Shown: positions 51,722 through 61,730 of the stretch, in pieces | Position numbering within the stretch: the first letter of the stretch is position 1 | How the letters are laid out: each line of letters starts with the position of its first letter | Program-made: the position numbers and the translations under genes | Notes under the pieces: generated by a model | What the model saw: only the letters and a program-made list of their open reading frames with translations | What the model was told of the DNA's origin: nothing | Database searches by the model: none | DNA from: Verrucolacustris sp044348085 | Lineage (GTDB): Bacteria > Verrucomicrobiota > Verrucomicrobiia > Methylacidiphilales > Verrucolacustridaceae | Assembly (NCBI GenBank): GCA_044348085.1 | Contig: JBIKTM010000003.1 | Coordinates: 62,001 to 126,000, forward strand | Direction: 5' to 3' | Length of the DNA stretch: 64,000 nt

Positions 51722-52175
51722 GGCAGTAGTTCTCCATTACCCGATAAATCCGAACCCAAGCATCCTGATCCCCCGAGTCGAGTTGACTCAAAATGACGCT
51801 CAAATGATGCCTCAACTCCCCCTGCAACCGCCCCATCAACTCTTTCCCCTTCGTTGTAATTTCCACCAACTTCTGCCGCCGATCCCCCTTGAGGGACTGA
51901 CGCTTCACTAATCCTACCGCCTCCAACCGATCCACCAATCCCGTTGTAGCAGAGGTCGCATGCCCCATCCGTTTGGCCAAAATTCCCATCGGCACACCCG
52001 ACTCCACCGCCAAAAACCCTAATAAGGTGAATTGCGGAATCGAAAGCCGCTTGGCCGAGGTTTGCCGGAAGAGATCCAACAAAAACCGCCGCTGGAGAAG
52101 GGTCGCAATCCTCTCCAGCTCGGGAACACGGGGATCCATGATCACCCCAACTCCATTTTGCGGATATTTAGTCAT
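51702..52175 (-). CDS. MarR-family transcriptional regulator
   Basis: This regulator of about 157 residues has a winged-helix DNA-binding domain (QFTLLGFLAVESG, then MGHATSATTGLVDRLEAVGLV) and basic wing (RQSLKGDRRQKLVEIT). MarR proteins repress efflux genes and release DNA on binding small aromatic or lipophilic ligands. The start may be ATG 52175 or 52139. It overlaps the tolC-like gene by 20 bases. Confidence 0.9.
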   Translation of the reverse strand: MTKYPQNGVGVIMDPRVPELERIATLLQRRFLLDLFRQTSAKRLSIPQFTLLGFLAVESGVPMGILAKRMGHATSATTGLVDRLEAVGLVKRQSLKGDRRQKLVEITTKGKELMGRLQGELRHHLSVILSQLDSGDQDAWVRIYRVMENYCRELPRD

Positions 52176-52289
52176 GTGAAATATATATTCGATGAAATGT
52201 CCAGTGCGCACAAGTACTGAAAAGTACGTAAAATTAGCCCGAAAAACGTTGCTCGCCGTGAGCCCGAGCCTATTTTCCTTCAACTTACT
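52176..52289. promoter_or_regulatory. Divergent region between marR and hppA
   Basis: This 114-base region must hold both promoters. An AT-rich palindrome AATATATATT, within GAAATATATATTC at about 52179-52191, lies just upstream of the marR start and would suit an autoregulatory MarR site. No operator has been tested. Confidence 0.4.
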
Positions 52290-54374
52290 ATGTCTAACTT
52301 CTTTCTCTCCCAAGCCCTTCCATTAAGTCTTGCCGCCGGACTCATCGGTTTAAGTGCGGCTTGGGCACTCATCTTGTGGATCAAAAGCCAGCCAGACGGA
52401 GACGATCGCATGCGCGAAGTCGCCTCAGCCATTCAAGAAGGAGCCGCGGCTTATCTTCATCGCCAGCTCCAGGCCGTATCAGGAATCGCCCTACTTCTCT
52501 TCGTCGCCATCTGCTACTTTAAAAATCTGCCGACAGGGATCGGGTTTATTGTCGGAGCCGCCTGTAGTCTCATCGCAGGCTTTGCAGGAATGCGTATCGC
52601 AGTTATGGCGAATGTTCGCACCGCCCAAGCCGCTACGATCGGCCGTACCTCTGCTCTTCGTAACGCCTTCAATGGCGGGGCCGTCACAGGCCTGCTTGTA
52701 GTTGCCTTAGCCCTGCTGTCGATTGGCTCCTTCTATATGATCGCGTCCAAGTACCTCGGATTGCGTGCCGCCATTGATAGCCTAACGGGTCTGGCCTTAG
52801 GGGCTTCCCTCGTCAGCGTCTTTGCCCGTCTCGGCGGCGGCATCTACACGAAAGCTGCCGATGTCGGCGCGGATCTCGTCGGAAAAATTGAATCCAAGCT
52901 GGAAGAGGATGATCCCCGCAATCCTGCCACGATCGCCGACAATGTCGGGGATAACGTCGGAGACTGTGCTGGAATGGCCGCGGATGTCTTTGAAACCTAC
53001 GCCGTCAGTCTCATCGGTTGCGTTCTTGTCGCCTACCTCACCGTTTTCGGAGGCAACGGCCAACCCGAGCCTGCTGCCCTCAGCTATCCCTTTATCGTCG
53101 GCGGGGTATCTATTCTCTCAGCCATCCTCGGAATCCTAACCGTCAACTTTGGACGCGGAAACCCCACCCGCCTTCTGAGCCTAGGAGTTCTGATCAGCGC
53201 CCTTGCCTCAGCCGCCGCTCTTTGGCCCCTGACGCATATCTTTTTTCCAGATGGTTTACGCCACGATGGGCAAATTGCATCCACAATGGGCATCTACTTG
53301 GCCTCTCTTGTTGGACTCCTCATGACCTTTGTCGTTCTCCTCATTACAAACTACTACACCTCTACCCACTACTCCCCCGTCCGAAATATCGCGAAAGCCT
53401 CTGAAACAGGCCACGCCACAAACATTATTGCCGGACTCGCCATCGGCTCGCACGCCACCGCTCTACCTGTTGGCTTTATCGGAATCGCAATTCTCCTCAG
53501 TTATCACTTTGCAGGTCTGTATGGAATCGCCATTGCGGTGATGGCCATGCTCTCCATGGCAGGAATCGTCATTTCCCTAGATGCCTTCGGACCGATCACG
53601 GATAACGCCGGCGGAATCGCGGTTATGTCAGGAATGCCCAAGTCGATTCGCGAAAGGACGGATGAACTGGACGCTGTTGGAAACACTATGAAAGCGGTCA
53701 CCAAAGGATACGCCATTGCCTCCGCAGGCCTAGCCTCCCTCGTTCTTTTCGGAACTTACGTACAGGAGCTGAAGGTTCACTTCGCCGCCCTTGGAGCCGC
53801 AATGCCCAGCCTCGAATTCTCCCTCACCGAACCCAAGGTCATTATCGGCCTCTTCATCGGCGGGCTCCTTCCTTTCGTATTCACAGCCCGCTCCATGGAC
53901 GCTGTGGGTGTAGCCGCCGGCGCCGTCGTTCGCGAAGTCCGCCGCCAACTCGCAGCCAAACCCGGCATTCTCTTGGGCAAAGACAAACCTGATTACGGAA
54001 CCTGCGTCGATATCGTCACCAAAGCCGCTCTTCGACAGATGATCATCCCTGCGCTTCTACCAGTCATCTTTGTCGTAGGAGTCGCCGCAATTCCTGGCCT
54101 CGGCCCCGTTGTTCTGGGGGGCGTTCTCGTGGGCACCATCGTCACAGGTCTTTTTGTAGCCATCGCCATGACCTCCTCAGGCGGCGCCTGGGATAATGCA
54201 AAGAAGTACATCGAGGAGGGAAACTACGGTGGCAAAGGCTCCCCCGCGCACGCGGCAGCCGTGACCGGCGATACCGTGGGTGACCCCTACAAAGACACTG
54301 CGGGTCCCGCCATCAATCCCATGATCAAGGTCGTGAACATCGTTGCCATTCTCATCATCCCGATCTTTTTCTAA
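52290..54374 (+). CDS. hppA: Membrane-bound proton-pumping pyrophosphatase
   Basis: This 694-residue protein with about 16 membrane segments couples pyrophosphate hydrolysis to ion transport. The active-site motif GGGIYTKAADVGADLVGK is at 182-199, followed by IADNVGDNVGDCAG. Lys468 in NTMKAV, with Thr471, is the hallmark of the K+-independent subgroup, most of which pump H+. It saves energy from biosynthetic pyrophosphate. Confidence 0.96.
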   Translation: MSNFFLSQALPLSLAAGLIGLSAAWALILWIKSQPDGDDRMREVASAIQEGAAAYLHRQLQAVSGIALLLFVAICYFKNLPTGIGFIVGAACSLIAGFAGMRIAVMANVRTAQAATIGRTSALRNAFNGGAVTGLLVVALALLSIGSFYMIASKYLGLRAAIDSLTGLALGASLVSVFARLGGGIYTKAADVGADLVGKIESKLEEDDPRNPATIADNVGDNVGDCAGMAADVFETYAVSLIGCVLVAYLTVFGGNGQPEPAALSYPFIVGGVSILSAILGILTVNFGRGNPTRLLSLGVLISALASAAALWPLTHIFFPDGLRHDGQIASTMGIYLASLVGLLMTFVVLLITNYYTSTHYSPVRNIAKASETGHATNIIAGLAIGSHATALPVGFIGIAILLSYHFAGLYGIAIAVMAMLSMAGIVISLDAFGPITDNAGGIAVMSGMPKSIRERTDELDAVGNTMKAVTKGYAIASAGLASLVLFGTYVQELKVHFAALGAAMPSLEFSLTEPKVIIGLFIGGLLPFVFTARSMDAVGVAAGAVVREVRRQLAAKPGILLGKDKPDYGTCVDIVTKAALRQMIIPALLPVIFVVGVAAIPGLGPVVLGGVLVGTIVTGLFVAIAMTSSGGAWDNAKKYIEEGNYGGKGSPAHAAAVTGDTVGDPYKDTAGPAINPMIKVVNIVAILIIPIFF

Positions 54375-54391
54375 AGTTCCGAAATCCTAAA

Positions 54392-56419
54392 TCAAATATC
54401 CTCCCCTAACGGAGGCACAACCTGGCCCTTCAAACTCCGCCAGCAAACAGCCCCGCACGCTACAAGAATAAGAACGACCAAAAGAAGAAAGAATCCCGTC
54501 ACTCCCGCATTCGTGGCTTGTGCCACGGCCAGCTTGATCTGACCGGCCTTCTCCGCTTGCTCCCAGCCCGCTAAAAAACCCAGCCTCGGATCAGGGCTAA
54601 AAATCTTAAGCCAGCCGGCGGAAAACGTCACGACCACCAGCCACACCAAGGGCAAAACCGTGACCCATGCGAACCTACCCCTCCCCATCTTGATGAGAAC
54701 AGTTGTGGCCAAACTTAACGCCATGACAGCCAAAAGCTGATTCGCGACCCCAAAAATCGGCCACAGGCTATTGATTCCCCCCTGCGGATCCACGACCCCC
54801 TGATACAAAAACCAGCCCCACCCTCCGACAAAGAGGACACTCCCCAGTGCGCTTCCCGTGATCGATCGGACCTCTCCCAAAGGTTTCCAAAGCCAACCCA
54901 AAACCTCTTGCACTAAAAACCGCCCGATCCGTGTTCCCGCATCAATCGTCGTTAAAATAAACAAGGCCTCGAACATGATCGCAAAGTGATACCACAAGGC
55001 CATCATCCCTCCCCCCGCCTGACCCACCGACTTCGCAAAAATTTGCGCCATTCCCACCGCGAAGGTCGGAGCCCCCCCCGTCCGTCCGATCATCGTACTT
55101 TCCCCAACCGATTTCGCTAAATCCGCCATCTGCTGTTCCGTCACGGGAAATCCAAGCGCTGTGATCTTTTCCACCACCGCGGCCGGCTCTCCCCGGAGAT
55201 TGATCGCAAAATATTCTCCCGCAGGCATCGAACAAGCCGCCACTAAAGCCAGAACCCCTACACACATCTCCGTAATCATGGCCCCATATCCCACCATTCG
55301 AATATCCGCCTCACTCGCCAACAGCTTGGGCGTTGTGCCAGATGCTACCAGACAGTGAAATCCGCTGATCGCTCCACATGCAATCGTGATGAAACAGAAC
55401 GGAAAAACCGGACCCGCAAAAACTGGTCCACTCCCGTCGATGAAACGCGTCAAAGCAGGCATCTGCAGTTGAGGCGCCAAAATAGCTACCACGACTCCCA
55501 ATGCACCCACGGTCCCTATTTTTAAAAAGGAGCTAAGGTAATCCCTTGGCGCCAAAAGAAGCCAGATCGGCAGGACACTCGCCGTCAGTCCATACCCCAT
55601 GATCGACCACGCCAACGTTGGCGCTTCCCACGTGAACATCTTTGCCAAAAGTGGCGTCTCCGCCGCCCACTTTCCCGCCCAAACACATCCGACCAGTCCC
55701 AAAACCCCCAACACCGTCACCCAAGCCGTTCTCGCCCCCCCCGCCCCTCGCATTCCCAGCCCCATCGCCAATGCCAACGGCATCGTCAATACAATGGTAA
55801 ACAAACCCCACGGACTCTCCGCTAAGGCGCGGACAACCACCAACGCCAAAACAGCCATCAAAATCGTAATGATTCCCAAAAGCCCTACGACCGCCAAAGT
55901 TCCTGCGACTGGCCCCACCTCTTCTCGCAACATCTGACCCACCGACTTGCCTCTCCGCCGAACACTCAGCCATAAAATGATGCTGTCATGCACTGCCCCT
56001 CCCAAAACAGCCCCAATCAAAATCCATAAAAGCCCTGGCAAATAACCAAATTGCGCCGCCAATACCGGACCCACCAAAGGCCCGGGACCCGCAATCGCCG
56101 CAAAGTGATGCCCGAAAACCACCCACCGGTTCGTTTTCACAAAATCCCGCCCATCTGCACAACGCTCCGCAGGAGTAACCCGCTTCGGGTCAATCGTTAA
56201 CACCGTGGCCATCAGCCAAGCACTGTGAAAACGATATCCGATCGCATAGACACACCCGGTGGCCACCACCAACCAAAGTGCATTCACCGGTTCCCCCCGC
56301 TCCCAGGACACCACCCCCAACGCCCCCGCCCCCACCAAAGCAATCAGCCCCCAACCCATCCGCCCCCAGATTCCCATCTTACGTTTCATCCTCCTTGGAT
56401 TAGCAGAAGAGTTGTTCAC
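54392..56419 (-). CDS. cstA: Carbon starvation protein CstA-family transporter
   Basis: This 675-residue membrane protein has the CstA signature FGHHFAAIAGPGPLVGPVLAA and many hydrophobic segments. CstA-family proteins import pyruvate or peptides and are induced on carbon starvation in E. coli. The gene converges with hppA with only 17 bases between the stops. An extended basic N-terminus precedes the first membrane segment. Confidence 0.94.
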   Translation of the reverse strand: MNNSSANPRRMKRKMGIWGRMGWGLIALVGAGALGVVSWERGEPVNALWLVVATGCVYAIGYRFHSAWLMATVLTIDPKRVTPAERCADGRDFVKTNRWVVFGHHFAAIAGPGPLVGPVLAAQFGYLPGLLWILIGAVLGGAVHDSIILWLSVRRRGKSVGQMLREEVGPVAGTLAVVGLLGIITILMAVLALVVVRALAESPWGLFTIVLTMPLALAMGLGMRGAGGARTAWVTVLGVLGLVGCVWAGKWAAETPLLAKMFTWEAPTLAWSIMGYGLTASVLPIWLLLAPRDYLSSFLKIGTVGALGVVVAILAPQLQMPALTRFIDGSGPVFAGPVFPFCFITIACGAISGFHCLVASGTTPKLLASEADIRMVGYGAMITEMCVGVLALVAACSMPAGEYFAINLRGEPAAVVEKITALGFPVTEQQMADLAKSVGESTMIGRTGGAPTFAVGMAQIFAKSVGQAGGGMMALWYHFAIMFEALFILTTIDAGTRIGRFLVQEVLGWLWKPLGEVRSITGSALGSVLFVGGWGWFLYQGVVDPQGGINSLWPIFGVANQLLAVMALSLATTVLIKMGRGRFAWVTVLPLVWLVVVTFSAGWLKIFSPDPRLGFLAGWEQAEKAGQIKLAVAQATNAGVTGFFLLLVVLILVACGAVCWRSLKGQVVPPLGEDI

Positions 56420-56472
56420 GACCAGCCCTTCATCAATCTTGCCCGCCTAACCATTTCGGTTAATTAGAAATA

Positions 56473-56853
56473 ATGAAAAAACTAACATCGCTGTTTTCGC
56501 TCGTATTTCTTGTTTTGCTTCTCGCGGCCTTCTCCACAAATGAAGCTCCGGCCCAAACCTCATCCCGCACCTCCACCTCGCAGAAAAAAACAAAGAAATC
56601 TACCTCTGAGTCCGAGCCTTGGAGCGACGTCACTCTTCTTCTGGATCGCCCCGAAAAGCCCTACGAAGTCATCGGCCTCGTCAGTGCTCCTCAGATCTTT
56701 CTTTGGGATGATGAGGAATCGATGAAGGAATCCCTACAAAAACAAGCTTGGAAGATGAAAGCCGATGCCGTGATTCTCGACCGCGTTGACACCAGCTTCC
56801 GTTTCACCGGCCCAGCCGGTGGCGCTAACGGCCGCGCGATCCGCTACAAATAA
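56473..56853 (+). CDS. Small exported protein of unknown function
   Basis: This 126-residue protein has a signal peptide (MKKLTSLFSLVFLVLLLAAF), then a low-complexity Ser/Thr/Lys region (about 28-47), then a compact domain (YEVIGLVSAPQ, then KMKADAVILDRVD). That last part resembles small envelope proteins of the YbjQ/DUF4156 type in which an exported domain watches or binds something, but this is weak. It has no operon partner. Confidence 0.65.
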   Translation: MKKLTSLFSLVFLVLLLAAFSTNEAPAQTSSRTSTSQKKTKKSTSESEPWSDVTLLLDRPEKPYEVIGLVSAPQIFLWDDEESMKESLQKQAWKMKADAVILDRVDTSFRFTGPAGGANGRAIRYK

Positions 56854-56869
56854 ACTGGCTAACCGGTCG

Positions 56870-57967
56870 TTACGCCACCAATCCGGTGGCTGGAGAATCG
56901 ACCAATTGGTACTGGTTGTTTCTTTGCCTCGGCTCATAACCCGCCTGAACGATCAATCTTCGCATCTCCTCCAAACTTAAACGGAAACTTGTACCCGCAC
57001 TCGAAACCACATTCTCCTCCATCATCAAACTTCCAAAATCGTTCGCCCCGAATTGTAACGCTACCTGACCCATCGCCGGTCCTTGTGTCACCCAGCTTGA
57101 CTGCACATTCGGAATATTATCGAGGAAGATCCGCGACAGAGCCTGCATCCGAAGATACTCGTGGGATCCCGTCTTTTCCGCTTTTAGAACGGTGTGTTCC
57201 GGCTGAAACGTCCAGCAGATGAATGCGGTGAATCCCCCCGTCCGATCCTGCAGATCCCTCAACCGCCCCAAATGCTCGATTCTTTCTTCCGGAGTCTCCA
57301 CATGCCCAAACATCATCGTCGCACTGGACCTCATTCCCATTCCGTGGGCGATCTCCATCACCTTGAGCCAAGCATCTGTTCCGCACTTCCTCGGAGCAAT
57401 CTTTTGCCTCACCCGATCCACCAAAATCTCTGCCCCGCCCCCCGGAATGCTGCCCAAACCCGCTTCCCGAAACTTCTCGATCACCTTCTCCAGACTCATT
57501 CCAAACACTTCGGCAAAATGATTGAACTCGGGCGGGGAAAACCCGTGCACATTCACCTGAGGATATTTTCCGCGTAGATGCCGCAATAGATCCAGATACC
57601 ACTCCAGACCCAGCTTGGGATGATGCCCTCCTTGGAGAAGGATCTGGTTCCCGCCGACCGCCACCAACTCATCAATCTTCTGGTCGATCTGCTCCTGGCT
57701 CAGCACATAGTGATCCGCATCCTTCTCCGTTCGATAGAATGCGCAGAACTTGCAGTACACATCACACACGTTCGTATAGTTGATGTTCCGATCGACCATA
57801 TAGGTCACCACCTCTTTCCCTTTTCCGTCGTAATCTTTGCCCTTCGCTAAATTCCTGCGCGCATTCGCCGCTTCCCCCAGCTTCGCCAAGGGCCATCGAT
57901 AGATTTCTGCAGCCTCCTCCGGCGTAATTCTCTCCCCACACAAAACCTTGGCTTCGAATCCACTCAT
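56870..57967 (-). CDS. mqnC: Cyclic dehypoxanthinyl futalosine synthase
   Basis: This 365-residue radical S-adenosylmethionine enzyme acts in the futalosine pathway to menaquinone. The 4Fe-4S cluster ligands are Cys68, Cys72 and Cys75 (CDVYCKFC). NINYTNVC, GGNQILLQGG and HGFSPPE are the family signatures that distinguish MqnC from MqnE. It is the last gene of a five-gene leftward run. Confidence 0.95.
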   Translation of the reverse strand: MSGFEAKVLCGERITPEEAAEIYRWPLAKLGEAANARRNLAKGKDYDGKGKEVVTYMVDRNINYTNVCDVYCKFCAFYRTEKDADHYVLSQEQIDQKIDELVAVGGNQILLQGGHHPKLGLEWYLDLLRHLRGKYPQVNVHGFSPPEFNHFAEVFGMSLEKVIEKFREAGLGSIPGGGAEILVDRVRQKIAPRKCGTDAWLKVMEIAHGMGMRSSATMMFGHVETPEERIEHLGRLRDLQDRTGGFTAFICWTFQPEHTVLKAEKTGSHEYLRMQALSRIFLDNIPNVQSSWVTQGPAMGQVALQFGANDFGSLMMEENVVSSAGTSFRLSLEEMRRLIVQAGYEPRQRNNQYQLVDSPATGLVA

Positions 57968-57979
57968 CCCCGGGCCAAA

Positions 57980-58435
57980 CTATCTCGAGATATCGCCTTG
58001 CCCCAGCAACTTGAATCCACCTCGCCCCAATACTTGTGCCCCCAACTCATTGTCATCCAGATTTAGGCACAGCGCCGGTCTCGCTTCCGGTCGCACCAGA
58101 AAAGCAAAGGTCGTCAAAATGTTAATTTCTGCCTCCAGAAGAGAGGAGAGGACCTTTGGCAGCTCAGTCGCCGCCCCCAACTCCACCGCCACCACCGACG
58201 ATTCAGTGTGCGCGACCGCCTGCTCATGAAAAATCGCGCGAGCCTGATCTGGATCATCGACCACCATCCGCACAATCGAACTGTCCGTGGTATCGAGGAT
58301 CGTCAGAGCTACCACGTGGACCTGTCGGCTGTGCAAAATCCGAATCAGCTCCAACAGCCGTCCTGCTTTGTTCGCTAAAAAAATCGAGAATTGCCGAACT
58401 GGATCCGCTTGGTTTTTTTGAGTAGCCACGCTCAT
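57980..58435 (-). CDS. Tandem ACT-domain protein
   Basis: This 151-residue protein has two ACT-like halves (FSIFLANKAGRLLELIRILH, then about 80-150) and no catalytic domain. ACT domains bind amino acids and regulate enzymes of their metabolism. It lies between the CrtI-like gene and mqnC and shares their direction. It may sense an aromatic or branched amino acid; the ligand is not evident. Confidence 0.83.
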   Translation of the reverse strand: MSVATQKNQADPVRQFSIFLANKAGRLLELIRILHSRQVHVVALTILDTTDSSIVRMVVDDPDQARAIFHEQAVAHTESSVVAVELGAATELPKVLSSLLEAEINILTTFAFLVRPEARPALCLNLDDNELGAQVLGRGGFKLLGQGDISR

Positions 58436-58457
58436 GTAATGATCTTACTCCCTCTCC

Positions 58458-60005
58458 TCAGCCCCGCCAACCCAGGATCACTTTCGCCGTATTTCGTCCA
58501 CTGGCCCCGAAAACCCCTCCTCCGGGATGGGTGCTTGCCCCCGTCAGATACAAATTCTTCATCGGAGTCCGATAACAGGAAATTTCAGGCAAAGGGCGGA
58601 ACATGAACATCTGATCCAAGCTCATCTCAAAGTGCATCACATTTCCCCGCAGCAATCCTAGGTCCCGCTCCAGATCCAGCGGCGTCTGAATATATCTTCC
58701 GATCATCTTTCCCTTCATGTTCGGTGCATACTGGCACACCAGATCGTACAGCTTATCCGCCTCTCGCTCCCGAATCCCATCCCACGTCTCCCCATTCCTC
58801 AGCTCATAACTGTGATACTGCGCCCAAGTAAATAAGGTGTGCTTTCCCTTCGGCGCCAGAGTCGGATCGATCGCGGAAAACGTCATCGCCACCACGCTCG
58901 GATTCGCCGGAGCTTGATAACCCAGATAATCCCGATAGCTGCTCTCTAACATCGCTCGATTTCGGCACAGCAACTGCATTCCCGAATGATACTCCCGCGC
59001 CTGAAGCCCGCTTACCACCTCCCGCCCGTACACTGGCAACTCTTCCACCGCATGCCTCACCACCATCCCAAATCCATTTCCAATCCGTGCTTTCTCCATC
59101 CGACCCGCCAACTCCTTCGGCCCATCTTTCAGAAGATTGCAGAAAAAGGTTTTTAAGTGACATGCCGCCACCACTTTATCCGCTTGGAAAACCATCCCCC
59201 CCGCCTCGACCTCCCAGCCTCCCCCACTTTTTCTCACCTCCTCCACAGGCTTTCCTAGAAAGAGTTCTCCCCCGTGCCGTTCTAGGCACTTCACCAAAGC
59301 CGTCGCCAAAGACCCGCTTCCCCCTTTGGCTCGCTTCGCACCACACTTATGGATCATCGCATTCCACCCGAACATGTCCCCGCTCGCCACCTCCGCCGGC
59401 GCCGGTCCGCTCTGTGCAGAAAGCCAAAGCATCGCTGTTCGCAGGTGCTCGTTTTCAAAGGTCTCTTGAATCACCTCCCCATACGGCGCCATCAACTGCC
59501 GGGCCGTGTCCAAACTGGACCAGAGTCGACGCGACTTCGGCCGGAAGAGATTTCTCTTTAAAATTGTTCCAAACAGCCGGCCGGGTGAAGGCGGAGCCAA
59601 AAAAGTCTCGAAAACCCCCTCGTTCAACTCCGTCCAACGCTCCACATATTTGCGATACGCCTCCGCATCGCGCGGACTAAACTCTGCGATGCTCTGACAC
59701 GTTTTTTCAACAGATCGATGAAACGAAATTCCGCGGCCCGTGCCCTCAACGGGATAATAAGCCCAAGGATCCATCTCGATGTACTCCAGCCCTTCTCTCG
59801 CCAAATTCAGCTCTGCAAGAACGGGAGTCAGATGAATCATGATGTGGACCGAAGAACCCACATCGAACCGAAAGCCCGGCACCAGATCCTCCCGGGTACA
59901 CACCGCACCTCCGGGCAAGTCCCGACGCTCCACCACGGCCACCTTCAAGCCCGCCTTCGCCAGATAGCAGGCGCAGATCAGGCCATTGTGTCCCGCCCCC
60001 ACCAC
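58458..60005 (-). CDS. CrtI-like phytoene desaturase/NAD(P)-binding oxidoreductase
   Basis: This protein of about 515 residues has an FAD-binding VGAGHNGLICACYLAKAGL and VERRDLPGGAVCT near the N-terminus and GASTHPGGGVFGASGRN at the C-terminus. It belongs to the broad family of CrtI-like amine-oxidase-fold enzymes. No carotenoid synthase is adjacent, so carotenoid activity is not established. The domain normally begins a few residues earlier (YDIVVVGAG); no ATG, GTG or TTG lies further upstream, so the start may be a GTG inside that motif or a rare CTG at 60026. Confidence 0.82.
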   Translation of the reverse strand: MVGAGHNGLICACYLAKAGLKVAVVERRDLPGGAVCTREDLVPGFRFDVGSSVHIMIHLTPVLAELNLAREGLEYIEMDPWAYYPVEGTGRGISFHRSVEKTCQSIAEFSPRDAEAYRKYVERWTELNEGVFETFLAPPSPGRLFGTILKRNLFRPKSRRLWSSLDTARQLMAPYGEVIQETFENEHLRTAMLWLSAQSGPAPAEVASGDMFGWNAMIHKCGAKRAKGGSGSLATALVKCLERHGGELFLGKPVEEVRKSGGGWEVEAGGMVFQADKVVAACHLKTFFCNLLKDGPKELAGRMEKARIGNGFGMVVRHAVEELPVYGREVVSGLQAREYHSGMQLLCRNRAMLESSYRDYLGYQAPANPSVVAMTFSAIDPTLAPKGKHTLFTWAQYHSYELRNGETWDGIREREADKLYDLVCQYAPNMKGKMIGRYIQTPLDLERDLGLLRGNVMHFEMSLDQMFMFRPLPEISCYRTPMKNLYLTGASTHPGGGVFGASGRNTAKVILGWRG

Positions 60006-60029
60006 GACAATGTCGTACGCCAGAAAGAA

Positions 60030-61220
60030 TTACCTCGCAGCCACCAATTGCCGTTGGCCCAATTTCTTCACAAAGCGCCCGATTCTCTCCGCCGCAACCT
60101 CAATCCGATCCAAAGCGGTCGCATAGCTACAACGCACAAACCCTTCTCCACCCGGGCCGAACGCCTCTCCTGGCACCACCGCCACCTTCTCCTCATCCAA
60201 CAGCTGCAAGGCAAACTCTCTCGATGTCAGCCCCGTACTACGAATATCCACAAAAAGATAAAAAGCCCCTGCTGGATTGGTCGGCTTTAACCCAGCCTCC
60301 TCCAGCTTCCTTCTGAGAAAGTCTCTCCTCATCTGGTAGCTCTCTCGGGCTTCCCGAGTCGTCACCTCCGCTCCACGGAGCGCCTCCGCAGCCGCCTCTT
60401 GGCTAAGCGTGGGAGCACACAAAATCGCGTACTGGTGAATCTTCATCATCGCCTCAATCAAGGGGGCCGGAGCGCATGCATACCCGATTCGAAACCCAGT
60501 CATCGCAAACGCTTTACTCAAACCGTGCAGAAGAATCGTCCGCTCCCTCATCCCCGGGCGCGTGACAATCGATTCATGCTTCGTCTCATACGTCAGCTCT
60601 GCATAGATCTCATCACTAATGACCAGCAGGTTGTTCTCCACGCACACCTTGGCCAAAGCATCCAACTCGCGACCACTTAACACTGCCCCTGTCGGATTCG
60701 TCGGAAAATTCAGCAGCAAAACTTTTGCCCCCTTCGCCGCCTCGGCCACGGCCTTCGGATCCAGCCGAAACCCATCTTCCGCTCTTGTCCGAATTGCCCG
60801 ACCTTTCGCGTGGGCCAAAGTGATCGACGGCGCGTAAGAAACATAACACGGTTCATGATACAAAACTGTCTCGCCCGGATTTAAAACAGCCCGCAACGCC
60901 AAATCAATCGCCTCACTCACCCCCACCGTCACTAAGATTTCATTTTCCGGATTGTACCGCTCCCCAAAAATATTTTCCACGTACGTAGCCACCTCATTTC
61001 TCAATTTAAGACTGCCTGAGTTCGAGGTGTAGCCCGTCCGCCCGTGCTCTAAGGAGTAAATCGCCGCCTCCCGCACCGCCCAAGGCGCGGACACGTCCGG
61101 CTCCCCAATTCCAAGCGAGATCACATCCCCGCGCTTCTGCACAATCTCAAAGAAATCCCGAATCCCCGATCGTGGAATTCCTTTTACATGATCGGCGAGA
61201 AATTCTCCCCCGCTCTTCAC
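60030..61220 (-). CDS. Class I/II PLP-dependent aminotransferase
   Basis: This 396-residue enzyme has the PLP-binding Lys236 in LHGLSKAFAMTGFRIGY and the usual NFPTNPTGA and SDEIYAEL motifs. It is close to aromatic or aspartate-type aminotransferases of fold type I. The amino acid is not certain; the next-door Lrp/AsnC regulator overlaps it by four bases, so an amino acid probably controls expression. Confidence 0.92.
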   Translation of the reverse strand: MKSGGEFLADHVKGIPRSGIRDFFEIVQKRGDVISLGIGEPDVSAPWAVREAAIYSLEHGRTGYTSNSGSLKLRNEVATYVENIFGERYNPENEILVTVGVSEAIDLALRAVLNPGETVLYHEPCYVSYAPSITLAHAKGRAIRTRAEDGFRLDPKAVAEAAKGAKVLLLNFPTNPTGAVLSGRELDALAKVCVENNLLVISDEIYAELTYETKHESIVTRPGMRERTILLHGLSKAFAMTGFRIGYACAPAPLIEAMMKIHQYAILCAPTLSQEAAAEALRGAEVTTREARESYQMRRDFLRRKLEEAGLKPTNPAGAFYLFVDIRSTGLTSREFALQLLDEEKVAVVPGEAFGPGGEGFVRCSYATALDRIEVAAERIGRFVKKLGQRQLVAAR

Positions 61221-61696
61221 GGTGAGATCGAGAGTCTCTCCGCCTTGTCATCCTGGAGAAACAGAACTCCCGCCTCCTTATACGTTTTCAGCTGAAAGTG
61301 AGTCGCTGTTGAAATCACCCCCTGAATGGTGGACAGCTTTTCCGCTACAAAACCTGCAACCCGTTTCAGATCCGATCCCTCGACCACAATCAGTAGATCA
61401 TATCCCCCGCTCATCAGCTGGCAGGAAACCACCTCTGGATATCGCGCAACTCGGGCGGCAATCCGATCAAATCCCCCATCCCTCTCCGGCGTGATTTTTA
61501 CCTCAATCACCGCGCGAACACCCCCATGCCCTGTTTTGTCCGAATCCAAAATAGCTTGGTAACCCAGAATCACTCGGTCCGATTCAAAACGACGCACTGC
61601 CTTTTCCACCTCAGCCTCCGATTTGCCCGTAAGTTTGGCCAGCTCAGCCGTGGGCAAACGCCCCCGCTCTTTCAAGATTTGTAGGAGAGGATCCAT
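61217..61696 (-). CDS. Lrp/AsnC-family transcriptional regulator
   Basis: This 159-residue protein has an N-terminal helix-turn-helix (LPTAELAKLTGKSEAEVEKAV) and a C-terminal ligand-binding RAM/ACT-like domain (VSCQLMSGGYDLLIVVEG). It is the first gene of the run regulator, aminotransferase, CrtI-like, ACT, mqnC, and probably regulates the aminotransferase in response to an amino acid. Confidence 0.91.
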   Translation of the reverse strand: MDPLLQILKERGRLPTAELAKLTGKSEAEVEKAVRRFESDRVILGYQAILDSDKTGHGGVRAVIEVKITPERDGGFDRIAARVARYPEVVSCQLMSGGYDLLIVVEGSDLKRVAGFVAEKLSTIQGVISTATHFQLKTYKEAGVLFLQDDKAERLSISP

Positions 61697-61730
61697 GGCA
61701 GACCTCAGTTTTTTGCCCTTACGAAGGGAC

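Noticed and set aside
58458..60005. Carotenoid biosynthesis cluster around the CrtI-like gene
   Set aside because: No phytoene synthase, cyclase or GGPP synthase is nearby; the neighbours are amino-acid and menaquinone genes.
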